Below, one piece after another: positions 1 to 8,079 of a DNA stretch of 64,000 nt. The stretch comes from Candidatus Melainabacteria bacterium MEL.A1 (GTDB lineage Bacteria; Cyanobacteriota; Vampirovibrionia; Gastranaerophilales; Gastranaerophilaceae): the NCBI GenBank assembly GCA_001765415.1, contig CP017245.1, positions 1,674,001-1,738,000 on the forward strand, written 5' to 3'. Each line of letters begins with the position of its first letter. The stretch's first letter is position 1. Under the pieces are notes generated by a model. It saw only the letters and a list, made by a program, of their open reading frames with translations. It was not told the DNA's origin and made no database searches. Position numbers and translations under genes: made by a program.

Positions 1-1
1 G

Positions 2-514
2 ATGGCATTATTGTTCGTGTACTTGTTCCTTGTTGCTTTGTACGAAAGCTATACAATTCCGATTGCGGTATTGTTGATTTCTCCGATTGCGGCATTGGGG
101 GCTTTGATATTTCAAATGATGATTAACCAATCATTTGATATTTATTCTCAAGTTGGTATGATTACGTTAATCGGGCTTGCAGCAAAACAATCTATCTTGA
201 TTGTAGAATTTGCTAAAGAAGAACACGAGAAAAATGGCTTGACTGTAAAAGATGCAGCAATTAAAGCTGCAAAATTAAGATTTAGAGCGATTATGATGAC
301 AGAACTTGCATTTATTTTAGGTGTTTTGCCTATGATTTTTGCAACAGGTGCTGGCGCAAACTCAAGGATTTCTGTTGGGTCAACTGTCTTTGGCGGTATG
401 ATTGCAGCTGCAACTTTGGGCGCAGCATTAACTCCGGCGTTTTATGTAATTGTTCAGGAATTTGTTGATAAATTCCCTAAAAAAGAAATAACCGAAAAGG
501 ATTTGGAGATATAA
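2..514 (+). CDS. RND efflux pump inner-membrane subunit, C-terminal part
   Basis: This is the last 170 residues of an AcrB/MexB-type (HAE1) RND transporter; the rest lies before the window, so the ATG at base 2 is an internal methionine. The subunit couples proton flow to drug or lipid export across the inner membrane. The [17 protein letters not shown] segment (about residues 58-74) is the HAE1 signature beside the last transmembrane helices, and several hydrophobic helices are visible. The stop is followed after one base by a TolC-type gene, so the two form an efflux operon; the adaptor is probably just upstream. Identification is firm; the substrate cannot be read. Confidence 0.93.
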   Translation: MALLFVYLFLVALYESYTIPIAVLLISPIAALGALIFQMMINQSFDIYSQVGMITLIGLAAKQSILIVEFAKEEHEKNGLTVKDAAIKAAKLRFRAIMMTELAFILGVLPMIFATGAGANSRISVGSTVFGGMIAAATLGAALTPAFYVIVQEFVDKFPKKEITEKDLEI

Positions 515-515
515 G

Positions 516-2027
516 ATGAAAAAGATTGTTAATATGGCTTTAATATGCTCTGTTATGGTATTGTCTGCTGTTTCACCGGTGTTTGCAAAAAATACTAAAA
601 ATTCAACAAATAAAGACAAACAGAAAATTGAAATCATAAAGCCTGATAAAACAAAAGTTAATAAAAAACAAGAGAAACGTAAAACAGATGATAATGCAAA
701 GATAAAAAAAGAAACTTCGCAAGAAGCAGAGGGAATGTACGAAACTAAATTTCCTGTAATTAATAGTAAAATTGAGTATGCGGATATGCAAGGGGAAGTT
801 TCGCTCATAGATTGTATAAAATTGGCGATTACTCATCATCCTGCGATTATGTCATCAATTAGCAATTCAGAAATATATAAATCAAGAGTTGGTCAGGCAT
901 GGTCAAATTATTTTCCTACATTGAGTGCCGGTGTTAGTTATTCTCGAAACGATATGCTAATGACTATGGGTGGTGCTTATGCTCGTATGATGTCGCAAAA
1001 ATATGATATGTACTATGTTCCGACTGTTTCTGCAAACTTGTTGCTATTTGATTTTGGTAAGACAAAAGCAAGCGCAGATGCAGCGAAAAGGAATTATGAA
1101 GCTTCAAGACTTGATGCGGAGCAGAGCATTGAAACTGTTATATATAACGTAAAAGTTGCGTATTACAATCTTGTTTTTGCAGAAATTCAAAAGACGGTTT
1201 ACGAAGACACAGTTAAGGATTTTGAATTGCAATTGAAACAGGCAAAGGCGCAATATCAAATCGGTAGAAAAGCTAAAATTGATGTTACGACGGCTGAATA
1301 TAATTTGGGTAATGCAAAAGTTAATTTGATTAAAGCTAAAAATACAATGGAATTAGCGGCTGCTGAGTTAGCTAATGCGGTTGGTATTCCTGAACTTGAA
1401 GGAGTTGTGTTAAAAGATAAATTAAATTCAAAAGCTTATGATGTTAATTTTAATGATTTGTTGAATACAGCGCAAAGTTCTAGGCCGACATTACTTGCAG
1501 CGAAAAAAGCAATGGATGCTGCAGAATTAAATGTAAGAGCTGCTAAAAGAGCTTTCTCTCCGGATTTAAGTGCTTTTGGTTCATATAGCAGAGGTGGTAG
1601 ACGAATTGATGCAGATTATGGATACCAAGCCGGTGTTCAATTGAATTATTCTGCTATAAATTTAATGTTACTAAAAAAACAAGTTGATGAGGCAAAAGCT
1701 ACTTACAGAAAGTATGTAGCAGATTACGAACAACAAAGACAAAATGTATATTTGGAAGTTAAAAGTGCTTATATTAGTTTGCTAAACTCTCATGATAGTT
1801 TAGATGTTTCAAAACTGGCATTACAACAAGCAAAAGAACGTCAATATCAGGCGTTTAGAAGATATCAGGTAGGATTGGGAGATGCGATAGAGTTTAAAGA
1901 TGCTGAAAACAGCTACCTAAATGCGCAATTGGATTACTATTCAAACTTGTTGAATTATAATGTCAATGCAGCAGAAGTTGAACGTGTAATCGGCGCACCA
2001 ATCCATGAATCAAGTCAAGATTTGTAG
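516..2027 (+). CDS. TolC-family outer-membrane efflux channel
   Basis: 503 residues. An N-terminal signal peptide (about 1-25, ending VFAKN) is followed by a Lys-rich linker (about 26-70) and two outer-membrane efflux protein repeats (about 93-495) of long heptad-rich helices. It would form the trimeric outer-membrane duct for the RND pump encoded one base upstream. Length suits the TolC/OprM family, though the charged linker before the first repeat is longer than usual. There is no lipobox cysteine, so it is probably cleaved by signal peptidase I. The cargo is unknown. Confidence 0.93.
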   Translation: MKKIVNMALICSVMVLSAVSPVFAKNTKNSTNKDKQKIEIIKPDKTKVNKKQEKRKTDDNAKIKKETSQEAEGMYETKFPVINSKIEYADMQGEVSLIDCIKLAITHHPAIMSSISNSEIYKSRVGQAWSNYFPTLSAGVSYSRNDMLMTMGGAYARMMSQKYDMYYVPTVSANLLLFDFGKTKASADAAKRNYEASRLDAEQSIETVIYNVKVAYYNLVFAEIQKTVYEDTVKDFELQLKQAKAQYQIGRKAKIDVTTAEYNLGNAKVNLIKAKNTMELAAAELANAVGIPELEGVVLKDKLNSKAYDVNFNDLLNTAQSSRPTLLAAKKAMDAAELNVRAAKRAFSPDLSAFGSYSRGGRRIDADYGYQAGVQLNYSAINLMLLKKQVDEAKATYRKYVADYEQQRQNVYLEVKSAYISLLNSHDSLDVSKLALQQAKERQYQAFRRYQVGLGDAIEFKDAENSYLNAQLDYYSNLLNYNVNAAEVERVIGAPIHESSQDL

Positions 2028-2577
2028 CTATTTGATGCGTAGATGCAAAGAGGCAGTGTTAAAAGCAGCTGCTTTAAGTGAAAAGTTAGAAGTGAAACGT
2101 GAAAAGTCCGTATCGTTATAAATATGTGAGTGGTGAGTAGTGAATAGTGGGTAGAACGTATCAATGAAAATGTTTTCCTCCCTAATGAGACTCTGCCGAA
2201 CAAAAGGTGACTAAATGTCACGTTTTGTGAGAGGTAATTTAGGTGGGTGCTATCCCGTAGGGAAACATTTAACCTTCCTTGCAAAGGAAGGGGGACCGCT
2301 TGCGGAGGAAGGATTGTTTTTTTGTCTTGCGCAGACGGCGGGAACTTTTTGTGTAAAAAGTTCCACAAAACCACCCACACGCTCCATTCACTAATAACTA
2401 GTAAGTTCAACTAAAAAACAGCCAAACTCGCTACGCTCAAACAATGCCTGTTTTTAACCCTCTGTGTAAACATTTGTTCCTACATCATACATTTGTGTAA
2501 AGCTTTTTGTTGCTAATTTCACTAACAAGTTATTGTTCATTTCGCTATCGTGGGATTATTTTCTTCTTCTTGAAACT
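2028..2577. repeat. Repeat-filled intergenic region (several dispersed families)
   Basis: No gene is supported here. The stretch is built from modules that recur in the window: a GATGCGTAGATGCAAAGAGG-type start (again near 53247), a block at about 2080-2156 related to prepilin leader DNA in reverse orientation, a CTCCCTAATGAG...GGTGGGTGCT module (again near 16190, 30240, 33780 and 53330) interrupted by a 45-bp insert at 2191-2235, and a CCTTCCTTGCAAAGGAAGGGGG block (compare 29610-29650). A long minus-strand reading frame crossing it is antisense to these repeats and is probably not a gene. Confidence 0.8.
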
Positions 2578-2579
2578 AC

Positions 2580-2608
2580 TTGAAAAACATCAAAAAATTT
2601 GTTAAAAT
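2580..2608 (+). promoter_or_regulatory. Sigma70-type promoter of poly-G prepilin locus A
   Basis: TTGAAA (2580-2585) and TAAAAT (2603-2608) are separated by exactly 17 bases. The surrounding 31 bases (2578-2608) recur exactly at 53450-53480 in front of the second poly-G prepilin, with the same hexamers and spacing. The start codon at 2645 follows after a GAAAGAGAGGAA purine-rich ribosome site. Conservation of the block at two loci otherwise different upstream supports real promoter function. Confidence 0.7.
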
Positions 2609-2644
2609 AATAATATATTTATGAAAGAAAGAGAGGAATTTAGT

Positions 2645-3108
2645 ATGGAATTCAAAGAAAACAAGCTCGTCGGGGGGGGGGCAATAGTCTAAAACCCTCT
2701 CATAATCAAGATTTTAGCCTAATCGAAGCTTTTAATAATCTCGCCCTTTGGGGAGAGAAGAAATTTGTTGGTGAGCTAAAGCGAACTTATAAATTTCAGA
2801 GAGGGGTTTATTGTCATACTGAGGACAACAGTCCGAAGTATCGCATGGTTGGTAAAATTTATCAGTGTCTTACCAATGTTGATAAAAGATTGCGTAACAA
2901 GTGCGCAATGACATGTTTTGGTAAAAAAGTCCTCTCTCTTGGGAGAGAGAGCAAGCGTTCGAGTGAAACGAGTTACGCATGCGAGAGAGGGTTAAAACAT
3001 GAGTTGATAAATAATGAACCCTCTTCCGATTTTCTAAGTTCGTCACAACTCACTAAGAAATTCAACCATCGCACAGAGAGAGAGGGTAATAGAACAAGTG
3101 TTGGGAAT
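2645..3108 (+). other. Poly-G (G10) leader region of prepilin locus A
   Basis: An ATG at 2645 with a GAGAGGAA site upstream opens a reading frame reaching GCTCGTC plus ten G (2672-2681), then stops at 2690 after 15 codons. In another frame the DNA after the tract reads GGGNSLKPSHNQDFSLIEAF, homologous to the start of the prepilin at 53517 (GGESLKLSHSQGFTLAEV), and stays open through to the prepilin stop at 3933. One extra G (11) or two fewer (8) would join the ATG to that frame. After FSLIEAF the homology ends and the frame crosses repeat DNA (for example AACAAGTGCGCAATGACATG near 2898). It is either an expressed, phase-variable long leader or a broken pilin 5' end. Confidence 0.55.
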
Positions 3109-3933
3109 ATGAAAGAAAATAATTCTACTTATAAGGTCTATTCACTATTCACTACTCACTTATTCATACCGATACGGACTTTTCACGTTTCTCTTCTTAA
3201 ATCTGCCTTTACATTAGCAGAGGTTCTCATCACTCTCGGTATAATCGGTGTTGTTGCAGCGATGACTATTCCTACTTTGATAGGAAATTATAAATTTTCT
3301 GTTTTGAATAACCAGCTAAAAACTGTATATTCTGACTTAAATCAGGCTGCTACTTTGTTTAAAGTTCATAACGAAATATCTGTTAGCGAATACGCTGCAA
3401 GTACAAGTGCAACAAGTGCTTTGAATTTGTTTAGCAAAGAATATACGACTGTTTTGAATAGAAATAATATGAATGCAGGAACAAAGGATGAAAATGGTTA
3501 TCGTTTAGAACCTTATGAAACTCATTCAATTACCGGAAAAGGAAGCGGCGCTTTATTTTGTGATGACAGCTATTATATGTATGATCCTCAAGGTAGAATA
3601 ATATCTTTTGATAACAAACCTTCCGGATATGAAAACGGACCGAAGGTTTGCATTGACGTAAATGGGCTTAAAAAGCCTAATAGTTTAGGTCAAGATATTT
3701 TTATTTTTGTGTTTACTGTTGACGGACACGTAATTCCATTTGGACAACAACATGCAAATAATCCAGCAGTCGGTTGGATTTATGGCAATGGCTCAATTGA
3801 AAATAAAGAAGATTATTGTGTTTATTCTTCTGATTCTTCAAAACAAATTGCTTGCGCAAATTATGCTTTGATTAACCAACATCCTCATACTGACGGAAAA
3901 GATTATTGGCATGATTTTGTAAATGGAAAATAA
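3109..3933 (+). CDS. Type IV prepilin-like protein (locus A)
   Basis: The signal FTLAEVLITLGIIGVVA begins at base 3208, with Ala at -1, Phe at +1 and Glu at +5 as in class III prepilins. The mature part is about 242 residues, with a hydrophobic first helix and a soluble C-terminal domain ending near a VCIDVNG...GQDIFIFVFTVDG segment also present in the other pilins here. It would be cleaved by a PilD-type peptidase and assembled into a pilus or pseudopilus. The start is uncertain: ATG 3109 gives a leader of about 33 residues encoded by dispersed-repeat DNA, ATG 2845 gives 362 residues, and the frame is open back to 2642 and the G10 tract. Confidence 0.7.
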   Translation: MKENNSTYKVYSLFTTHLFIPIRTFHVSLLKSAFTLAEVLITLGIIGVVAAMTIPTLIGNYKFSVLNNQLKTVYSDLNQAATLFKVHNEISVSEYAASTSATSALNLFSKEYTTVLNRNNMNAGTKDENGYRLEPYETHSITGKGSGALFCDDSYYMYDPQGRIISFDNKPSGYENGPKVCIDVNGLKKPNSLGQDIFIFVFTVDGHVIPFGQQHANNPAVGWIYGNGSIENKEDYCVYSSDSSKQIACANYALINQHPHTDGKDYWHDFVNGK

Positions 3934-3943
3934 AAAATTCACT

Positions 3944-3981
3944 ATTTAATAAAAAAGACTACATGTGGAGTATTTTTTATT
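3944..3981. terminator. Possible bidirectional terminator
   Basis: An A-tract, imperfect stem and T-tract (AAAAAAGACT, loop, AGTATTTTTT) lie between the prepilin and the convergent Fic gene. The stem is weak and has one mismatch. Confidence 0.35.
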
Positions 3982-4009
3982 AAACCGAGTGTTGATGGTA
4001 GTAGAACAA

Positions 4010-4753
4010 TTAAAATCTGCTGATGATTTTTAAATATTCTTTTTGTGATTCTAAAACCATTTCTGAAATAAAGTTAATAAAATCTGTATTATTGCCATTA
4101 TTAGTTTTTTGTAATGCAGAAATGTAATCAGCTCTGACAATTGGTGGAATTACAACAATATTATAGCCACTTTGCAGTAATGCCAAATTCATTAATAGTC
4201 TTGCTACTCTGCCATTTCCGTCTGCAAATGGGTGAATGTTTACGAAAATTATATGCACAATTGCCGCATATTCTACAGGGTGCAATTCTGCTTTTAATTT
4301 TGGTAATTGCAAAATAAACTCATGTATTTTCTCGTCAAGTTCTTCGGGGCTTGGCAACTCGACATCAGAGCCTGTAATTATAACCTGAGAAGTTCTATAT
4401 TTACCTGCTTTTTCACTGTCAATTTTTTCATAGAATAATTTATGTAATAGCTTAATGTCATCTTCTGTAAAAGTTGTATTTTGGGATAATTTAATTATTT
4501 CATCAAATGCTTTTGCATGTCCGACTGTTTCATAGTGGTCTTTTAGAGGTTTTCCACCGATTGTAATACCATCTTCCAGTACAACTTTTGTTTCTGCGAG
4601 ACTGAGAGTGTTGCCTTCAAGAGCGTTTGAGGCATAGGTTAAACCAATTTTGTAGTACTCTTTTACTTGTGCCAATGCTTCATTTGACAATGGTCTTAGC
4701 GCATTAATCTTTGCCTTATATTCATCATTTTGGACAAAACAATTTCTATACAT
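4010..4753 (-). CDS. Fic-domain protein (AMP transferase type)
   Basis: 247 residues. The Fic core motif HPFADGNGR is at residues 174-182; His174 is the catalytic base and the following loop binds the nucleotide phosphates. Such enzymes usually transfer AMP from ATP to a protein side chain. The N-terminal part carries SNALEG (42-47), matching the (S/T)xxxE(G/N) inhibitory helix of class II Fic proteins, so it is probably self-inhibited. No antitoxin gene is adjacent, which fits an in-built inhibitor. The target is unknown. It lacks the winged-helix tail often seen in longer relatives. Confidence 0.9.
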   Translation of the reverse strand: MYRNCFVQNDEYKAKINALRPLSNEALAQVKEYYKIGLTYASNALEGNTLSLAETKVVLEDGITIGGKPLKDHYETVGHAKAFDEIIKLSQNTTFTEDDIKLLHKLFYEKIDSEKAGKYRTSQVIITGSDVELPSPEELDEKIHEFILQLPKLKAELHPVEYAAIVHIIFVNIHPFADGNGRVARLLMNLALLQSGYNIVVIPPIVRADYISALQKTNNGNNTDFINFISEMVLESQKEYLKIISRF

Positions 4754-4852
4754 TCTAACCTCTTACGCTAATTGTAGCATAAAAAATGTTGTAACATTCA
4801 TTTTATATTAGGTGCAAAATTAGAAGCATTAATAAACTTAATTCATATAAAA

Positions 4853-4900
4853 AGGATTTAATTAATGGACACACGGCGGACATCCTTTTAATTAAATCCT
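4853..4900 (-). terminator. Hairpin downstream of tRNA-Arg
   Basis: A perfect 13-bp inverted repeat (AGGATTTAATTAA at 4853-4865 and its complement at 4888-4900) with a 22-base loop starts 12 bases after the tRNA 3' end. On the minus strand it runs into a T-rich stretch, so it probably ends the tRNA transcript. Confidence 0.5.
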
Positions 4901-4911
4901 CTGAAAACATT

Positions 4912-4985
4912 TACGCGAGAAGGGATTCGAACCCCCGACCTTTTGGTTCGTAGCCAAACACTCTATCCAACTGAGCTACTCGCGC
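4912..4985 (-). tRNA. tRNA-Arg(ACG)
   Basis: On the minus strand the acceptor GCGCGAG (from 4985) pairs with CTCGCGT (one G-T pair). The D-arm AGCTCAGTTGGATAGAGT, an anticodon stem TTTGG/CCAAA around loop CTACGAA (anticodon ACG) and T-arm GGGGGTTCGAATCCC follow. ACG would be deaminated to ICG to read CGN codons. The CCA end is not encoded. Confidence 0.95.
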
Positions 4986-5140
4986 TTATTTTAGTCGGTT
5001 TACAAGTTTTTATCCTTGCAACATCTTCAAGTCTATCAAAAAAAGATTTATTTTCAAGTGCTTAAATAAAAAATTTTTGTTGAAATAAAATTAATTTTTT
5101 CTGAAAATGCTATGTTAATCTTGTTTTAGCGAGGGAAAAT

Positions 5141-5338
5141 ATGGAAAATTTAACGGAAAGAGAAATAGCAGTTTTAAAATTAATTATGCTTGGATACCCG
5201 AATAGTCAAATAAGTAAAAAGATTTTTATTAGTACACATACTGTAAAAGCGCACATTGCATCAATTATGCGGAAATTAAATGCAAAAAATAGGACTAATG
5301 CGGTTTACATTGCTCTTAAAAATAATTTAGTAGATTAA
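5141..5338 (+). CDS. Stand-alone LuxR/GerE-type HTH regulator
   Basis: 65 residues, almost entirely a LuxR-type DNA-binding domain: the LTEREIAVLKL start, then a recognition helix in STHTVKAHIASIMRKLNAKNR, as in NarL/FixJ output domains. There is no receiver or ligand domain, so it resembles the small GerE-like regulators of spore formers and Cyanobacteria. A GAGGG ribosome site precedes the ATG. It is probably a transcription factor; its targets are unknown. The next gene, an amidase, starts 66 bases on and may or may not be under its control. Confidence 0.85.
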   Translation: MENLTEREIAVLKLIMLGYPNSQISKKIFISTHTVKAHIASIMRKLNAKNRTNAVYIALKNNLVD

Positions 5339-5404
5339 TAAAATTGTTACAATTTGATAGTATCGCTTTAAAGTTATATAATATCATTGAGCGAGATTTG
5401 ATAT

Positions 5405-7288
5405 ATGAAAAAATTATTTATTACACTAACATTTTTATTATTATTTTTATGTACATTTGTCCAAAAGGCTTGCAGTGAGGCTCTCTACAAATTTACTTCT
5501 GCCAATTTTGATACTTCAAATTCAGTAATTGTTTTGTCAGCGCAAGACACTCCTGGTAGTGCGGTTTTATCAAATATAAAGTTGGTTAAATTAGAAAATC
5601 CGGCAAGGGCTTATTTTGATATAGATTCTTCAATAATAACTTTCCCAAAACAAGATTGGGTGTTTAATTCAGGTAATATAAAAGAAGTTAAGATTTCTCA
5701 ATTCTCGACAAATCCAAATAAAGTTCGTGTCCTAATGTATTATGATAAAGGTTTCAATCCTAGCAATATTAAGTTTACAAGGATTAAAAATAACATAATA
5801 ATTCGTCTTAAAAATGATGCGATAACAAATGCAAATTATTTTCAAAACACGTACAGAGATGAACATTCATCTTCCAGTGATTTTTATGAATATTTAACAA
5901 TAACCACTCCGATTTCGCAATCTCAGGATTCAATTGTTGGACAAATTCAGGATGCTTTTAATACTCAAACAAACCAAATTATGGCTAAAAAAGAGTTAAA
6001 GTTGAATACAAAGTTTTATTTGAACAATATAACTACTAAACAATATGGAGTTTTATTGAATGGTTTTGGATCTGTGACTGTTGAAAGACCATTGATTTTA
6101 TCAAATCCTACAAGGATTGTCTATGATTTACCAAATACTTTGGTTGATACAAGATTGAGAAATAGAGAATATCGTATAAGCGAAAATGAAACGGTAAAAA
6201 TTGGTCAATTTTCTGTAAATAAAGCGAGAATTGTTATAACAACTGATGCGGTGAGTGATTATATTCCGATTTATTCAAATGATGCTCAATCTTTAATTTT
6301 GGCTAATTACAAAAAAACAAACAATTCGACTTTGTATAACAATTCAACAAATTTGATTTCTTATAACAAAGAAAAAATTGGTAGTTTAACTGAATCAATG
6401 ATTTTAAAGTTTGATTCTACTGTTGTTCACGGTATTGACAGGTATAATGATAAAGTTATTTTGTATTTGTATAACGCATCTAAATATAATGAAGATAATT
6501 TTGAAGCTGCTTATAAAGGAACATTTTTTGCAAATGCAAAGATTGAATTGATGCCGAAAATCGGTATGAAATTGATTATTCCGGTTGAACAAGATGCAGT
6601 TGTTGATACATATTTAGGGGCTGATGGCAGAAGTTTGAAAGTTAAAATAAAAGAGGCTAAAAAGCAGCAAATTACAACTACTGTTGTTAAAAAGCCTACT
6701 CAAACTACTCCGATTATCTTAAATCCTCCAAAAACTACGAATAATACAAATTCAGGCAAACATAAAGTTGTAATTGATGCAGGTCATGGCGGAACTGATG
6801 TTGGTGCAACAGGTGGCGGAATTTATGAAAAGGATATTACTTTGGATGTGTCAAAACGTGTTGAGGCGATTTTGAAACAACGAGGTTATCAAGTAAAAAT
6901 GACAAGACCTGATGACAAGTTTGTATCTTTGCAAGACAGAGTTACGATAAATGAAGGTTATTCTCCTGATATTTTTGTGAGTATTCATGTAAATTCAAGT
7001 GTAAGACCTGAAATTACCGGTGTTGAAACTCATTATTATCATCAATACAGTATGTCATTGGCGCAAACTGTTCACTCTGCATTTGCAAGTGCAGTTCAAT
7101 CTCCTAACAGGGGTTTGTTTAAATCTAAATTTTATGTTATAAATCATACTACATGCCCTGCGATTTTGGTGGAAATCGGATTTATTTCAAATGCAAATGA
7201 AAGGGCGCAGCTTGTTAGCGAAAAACGTAAACAAGCGACTGCAAAATCTATTGCAGACGGAATAGACAATTATTTTAAACAGAAGTAG
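5405..7288 (+). CDS. N-acetylmuramoyl-L-alanine amidase (AmiC-like, AMIN plus Amidase_3)
   Basis: 627 residues. A signal peptide (about 1-23) is followed by a long region with AMIN-like beta-strand repeats (about 30-430) and a C-terminal Amidase_3 domain (about 452-625). The zinc ligands His461 (DAGHGG), Glu475 (YEKD) and His528 (SIHVN) and catalytic Glu590 (VEIGF) are all present. It should cleave the amide between MurNAc and the stem peptide during daughter-cell separation, in the periplasm; AMIN domains usually direct such enzymes to the septum or pili. murI follows after eight bases, so the two probably form a cell-wall operon. Confidence 0.92.
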   Translation: MKKLFITLTFLLLFLCTFVQKACSEALYKFTSANFDTSNSVIVLSAQDTPGSAVLSNIKLVKLENPARAYFDIDSSIITFPKQDWVFNSGNIKEVKISQFSTNPNKVRVLMYYDKGFNPSNIKFTRIKNNIIIRLKNDAITNANYFQNTYRDEHSSSSDFYEYLTITTPISQSQDSIVGQIQDAFNTQTNQIMAKKELKLNTKFYLNNITTKQYGVLLNGFGSVTVERPLILSNPTRIVYDLPNTLVDTRLRNREYRISENETVKIGQFSVNKARIVITTDAVSDYIPIYSNDAQSLILANYKKTNNSTLYNNSTNLISYNKEKIGSLTESMILKFDSTVVHGIDRYNDKVILYLYNASKYNEDNFEAAYKGTFFANAKIELMPKIGMKLIIPVEQDAVVDTYLGADGRSLKVKIKEAKKQQITTTVVKKPTQTTPIILNPPKTTNNTNSGKHKVVIDAGHGGTDVGATGGGIYEKDITLDVSKRVEAILKQRGYQVKMTRPDDKFVSLQDRVTINEGYSPDIFVSIHVNSSVRPEITGVETHYYHQYSMSLAQTVHSAFASAVQSPNRGLFKSKFYVINHTTCPAILVEIGFISNANERAQLVSEKRKQATAKSIADGIDNYFKQK

Positions 7289-7296
7289 AAAGAGAA

Positions 7297-8079
7297 ATGA
7301 CAGATAATAGACCAATAGCTTTTTTTGATTCAGGTGTCGGCGGTTTAACCGTGTTTGCAAAAGTTAAAAAACTTTTGCCTAACGAAAATTATTTGTATTT
7401 TGGTGATACGAAAAACATGCCTTATGGAGAAAAATCAGAGAAACAATTAATTGAATTTGCAGATAGAATTTTTAAATTTTTTGAAAAACAAAATGCAAAA
7501 GCAGTTGTGATGGCTTGTAATACTACTTCTGCAATTACTTATGAAAAATTGAAAGATAATTATAATTTTAAAATTTATCCGATTATTCAAACTGTTTGTT
7601 CAACGTTGGCGGGTTTAGACGGAGTTAAGAGTTTAGGTGTAATTGCCACTCCTGCGACTATCAATTCGCATGCGTATTCGAAAGGAATTGCCAAATATAA
7701 TAAAGATATGAAGGTTTATGAGTTGGCTGCACCAAATTGGGTTAGGATTGTAGAAGAGCATAGAATACATCAACCCCAAAGTATTGAACAGATAAAAGAA
7801 ATTTTAGAGGTTATGAAAGAAAATAATCCTGATAAGATTGTTCTGGCATGTACGCACTATCCTTATTTGTTAGACGTTTTGAAAAAATTCTTACCGGAAG
7901 ATAAATATATTGATCCGGCTATATTTTTTGCACAAAGCATAAAAAATGATTTAGAAAAGAATAATTTATTAGGAAAAGAACCTACGTATGAAAGATTTTA
8001 CGTAAGTTCTGATCCTGAAAATTTTAAAATTGCATCTGAATTGTTTTATAAACTTGACATTTTACCTGAATTGGTTTAA
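7297..8079 (+). CDS. murI: Glutamate racemase
   Basis: 260 residues. Makes D-glutamate for peptidoglycan in the cytoplasm. The two catalytic cysteines are Cys74 (ACNTTS) and Cys185 (ACTHYP), and Asp11 lies in the conserved FFDSGVGG start. It follows the amidase after eight bases, so it is probably co-transcribed. Its stop overlaps by four bases the stop of the convergent gene that follows. Confidence 0.96.
   Translation: MTDNRPIAFFDSGVGGLTVFAKVKKLLPNENYLYFGDTKNMPYGEKSEKQLIEFADRIFKFFEKQNAKAVVMACNTTSAITYEKLKDNYNFKIYPIIQTVCSTLAGLDGVKSLGVIATPATINSHAYSKGIAKYNKDMKVYELAAPNWVRIVEEHRIHQPQSIEQIKEILEVMKENNPDKIVLACTHYPYLLDVLKKFLPEDKYIDPAIFFAQSIKNDLEKNNLLGKEPTYERFYVSSDPENFKIASELFYKLDILPELV

Noticed and set aside
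2015..2410. 131-codon minus-strand frame after the first TolC gene
   Set aside because: It is antisense to several dispersed repeats and its peptide (for example LSQNVTFSHLLFGR) repeats wherever those modules occur; no ribosome site.
2672..2681. Poly-G tract as a transcription terminator or G-quadruplex
   Set aside because: A single G run cannot form an intramolecular quadruplex, and its place between start codon and pilin signal at two loci fits a frame switch better.
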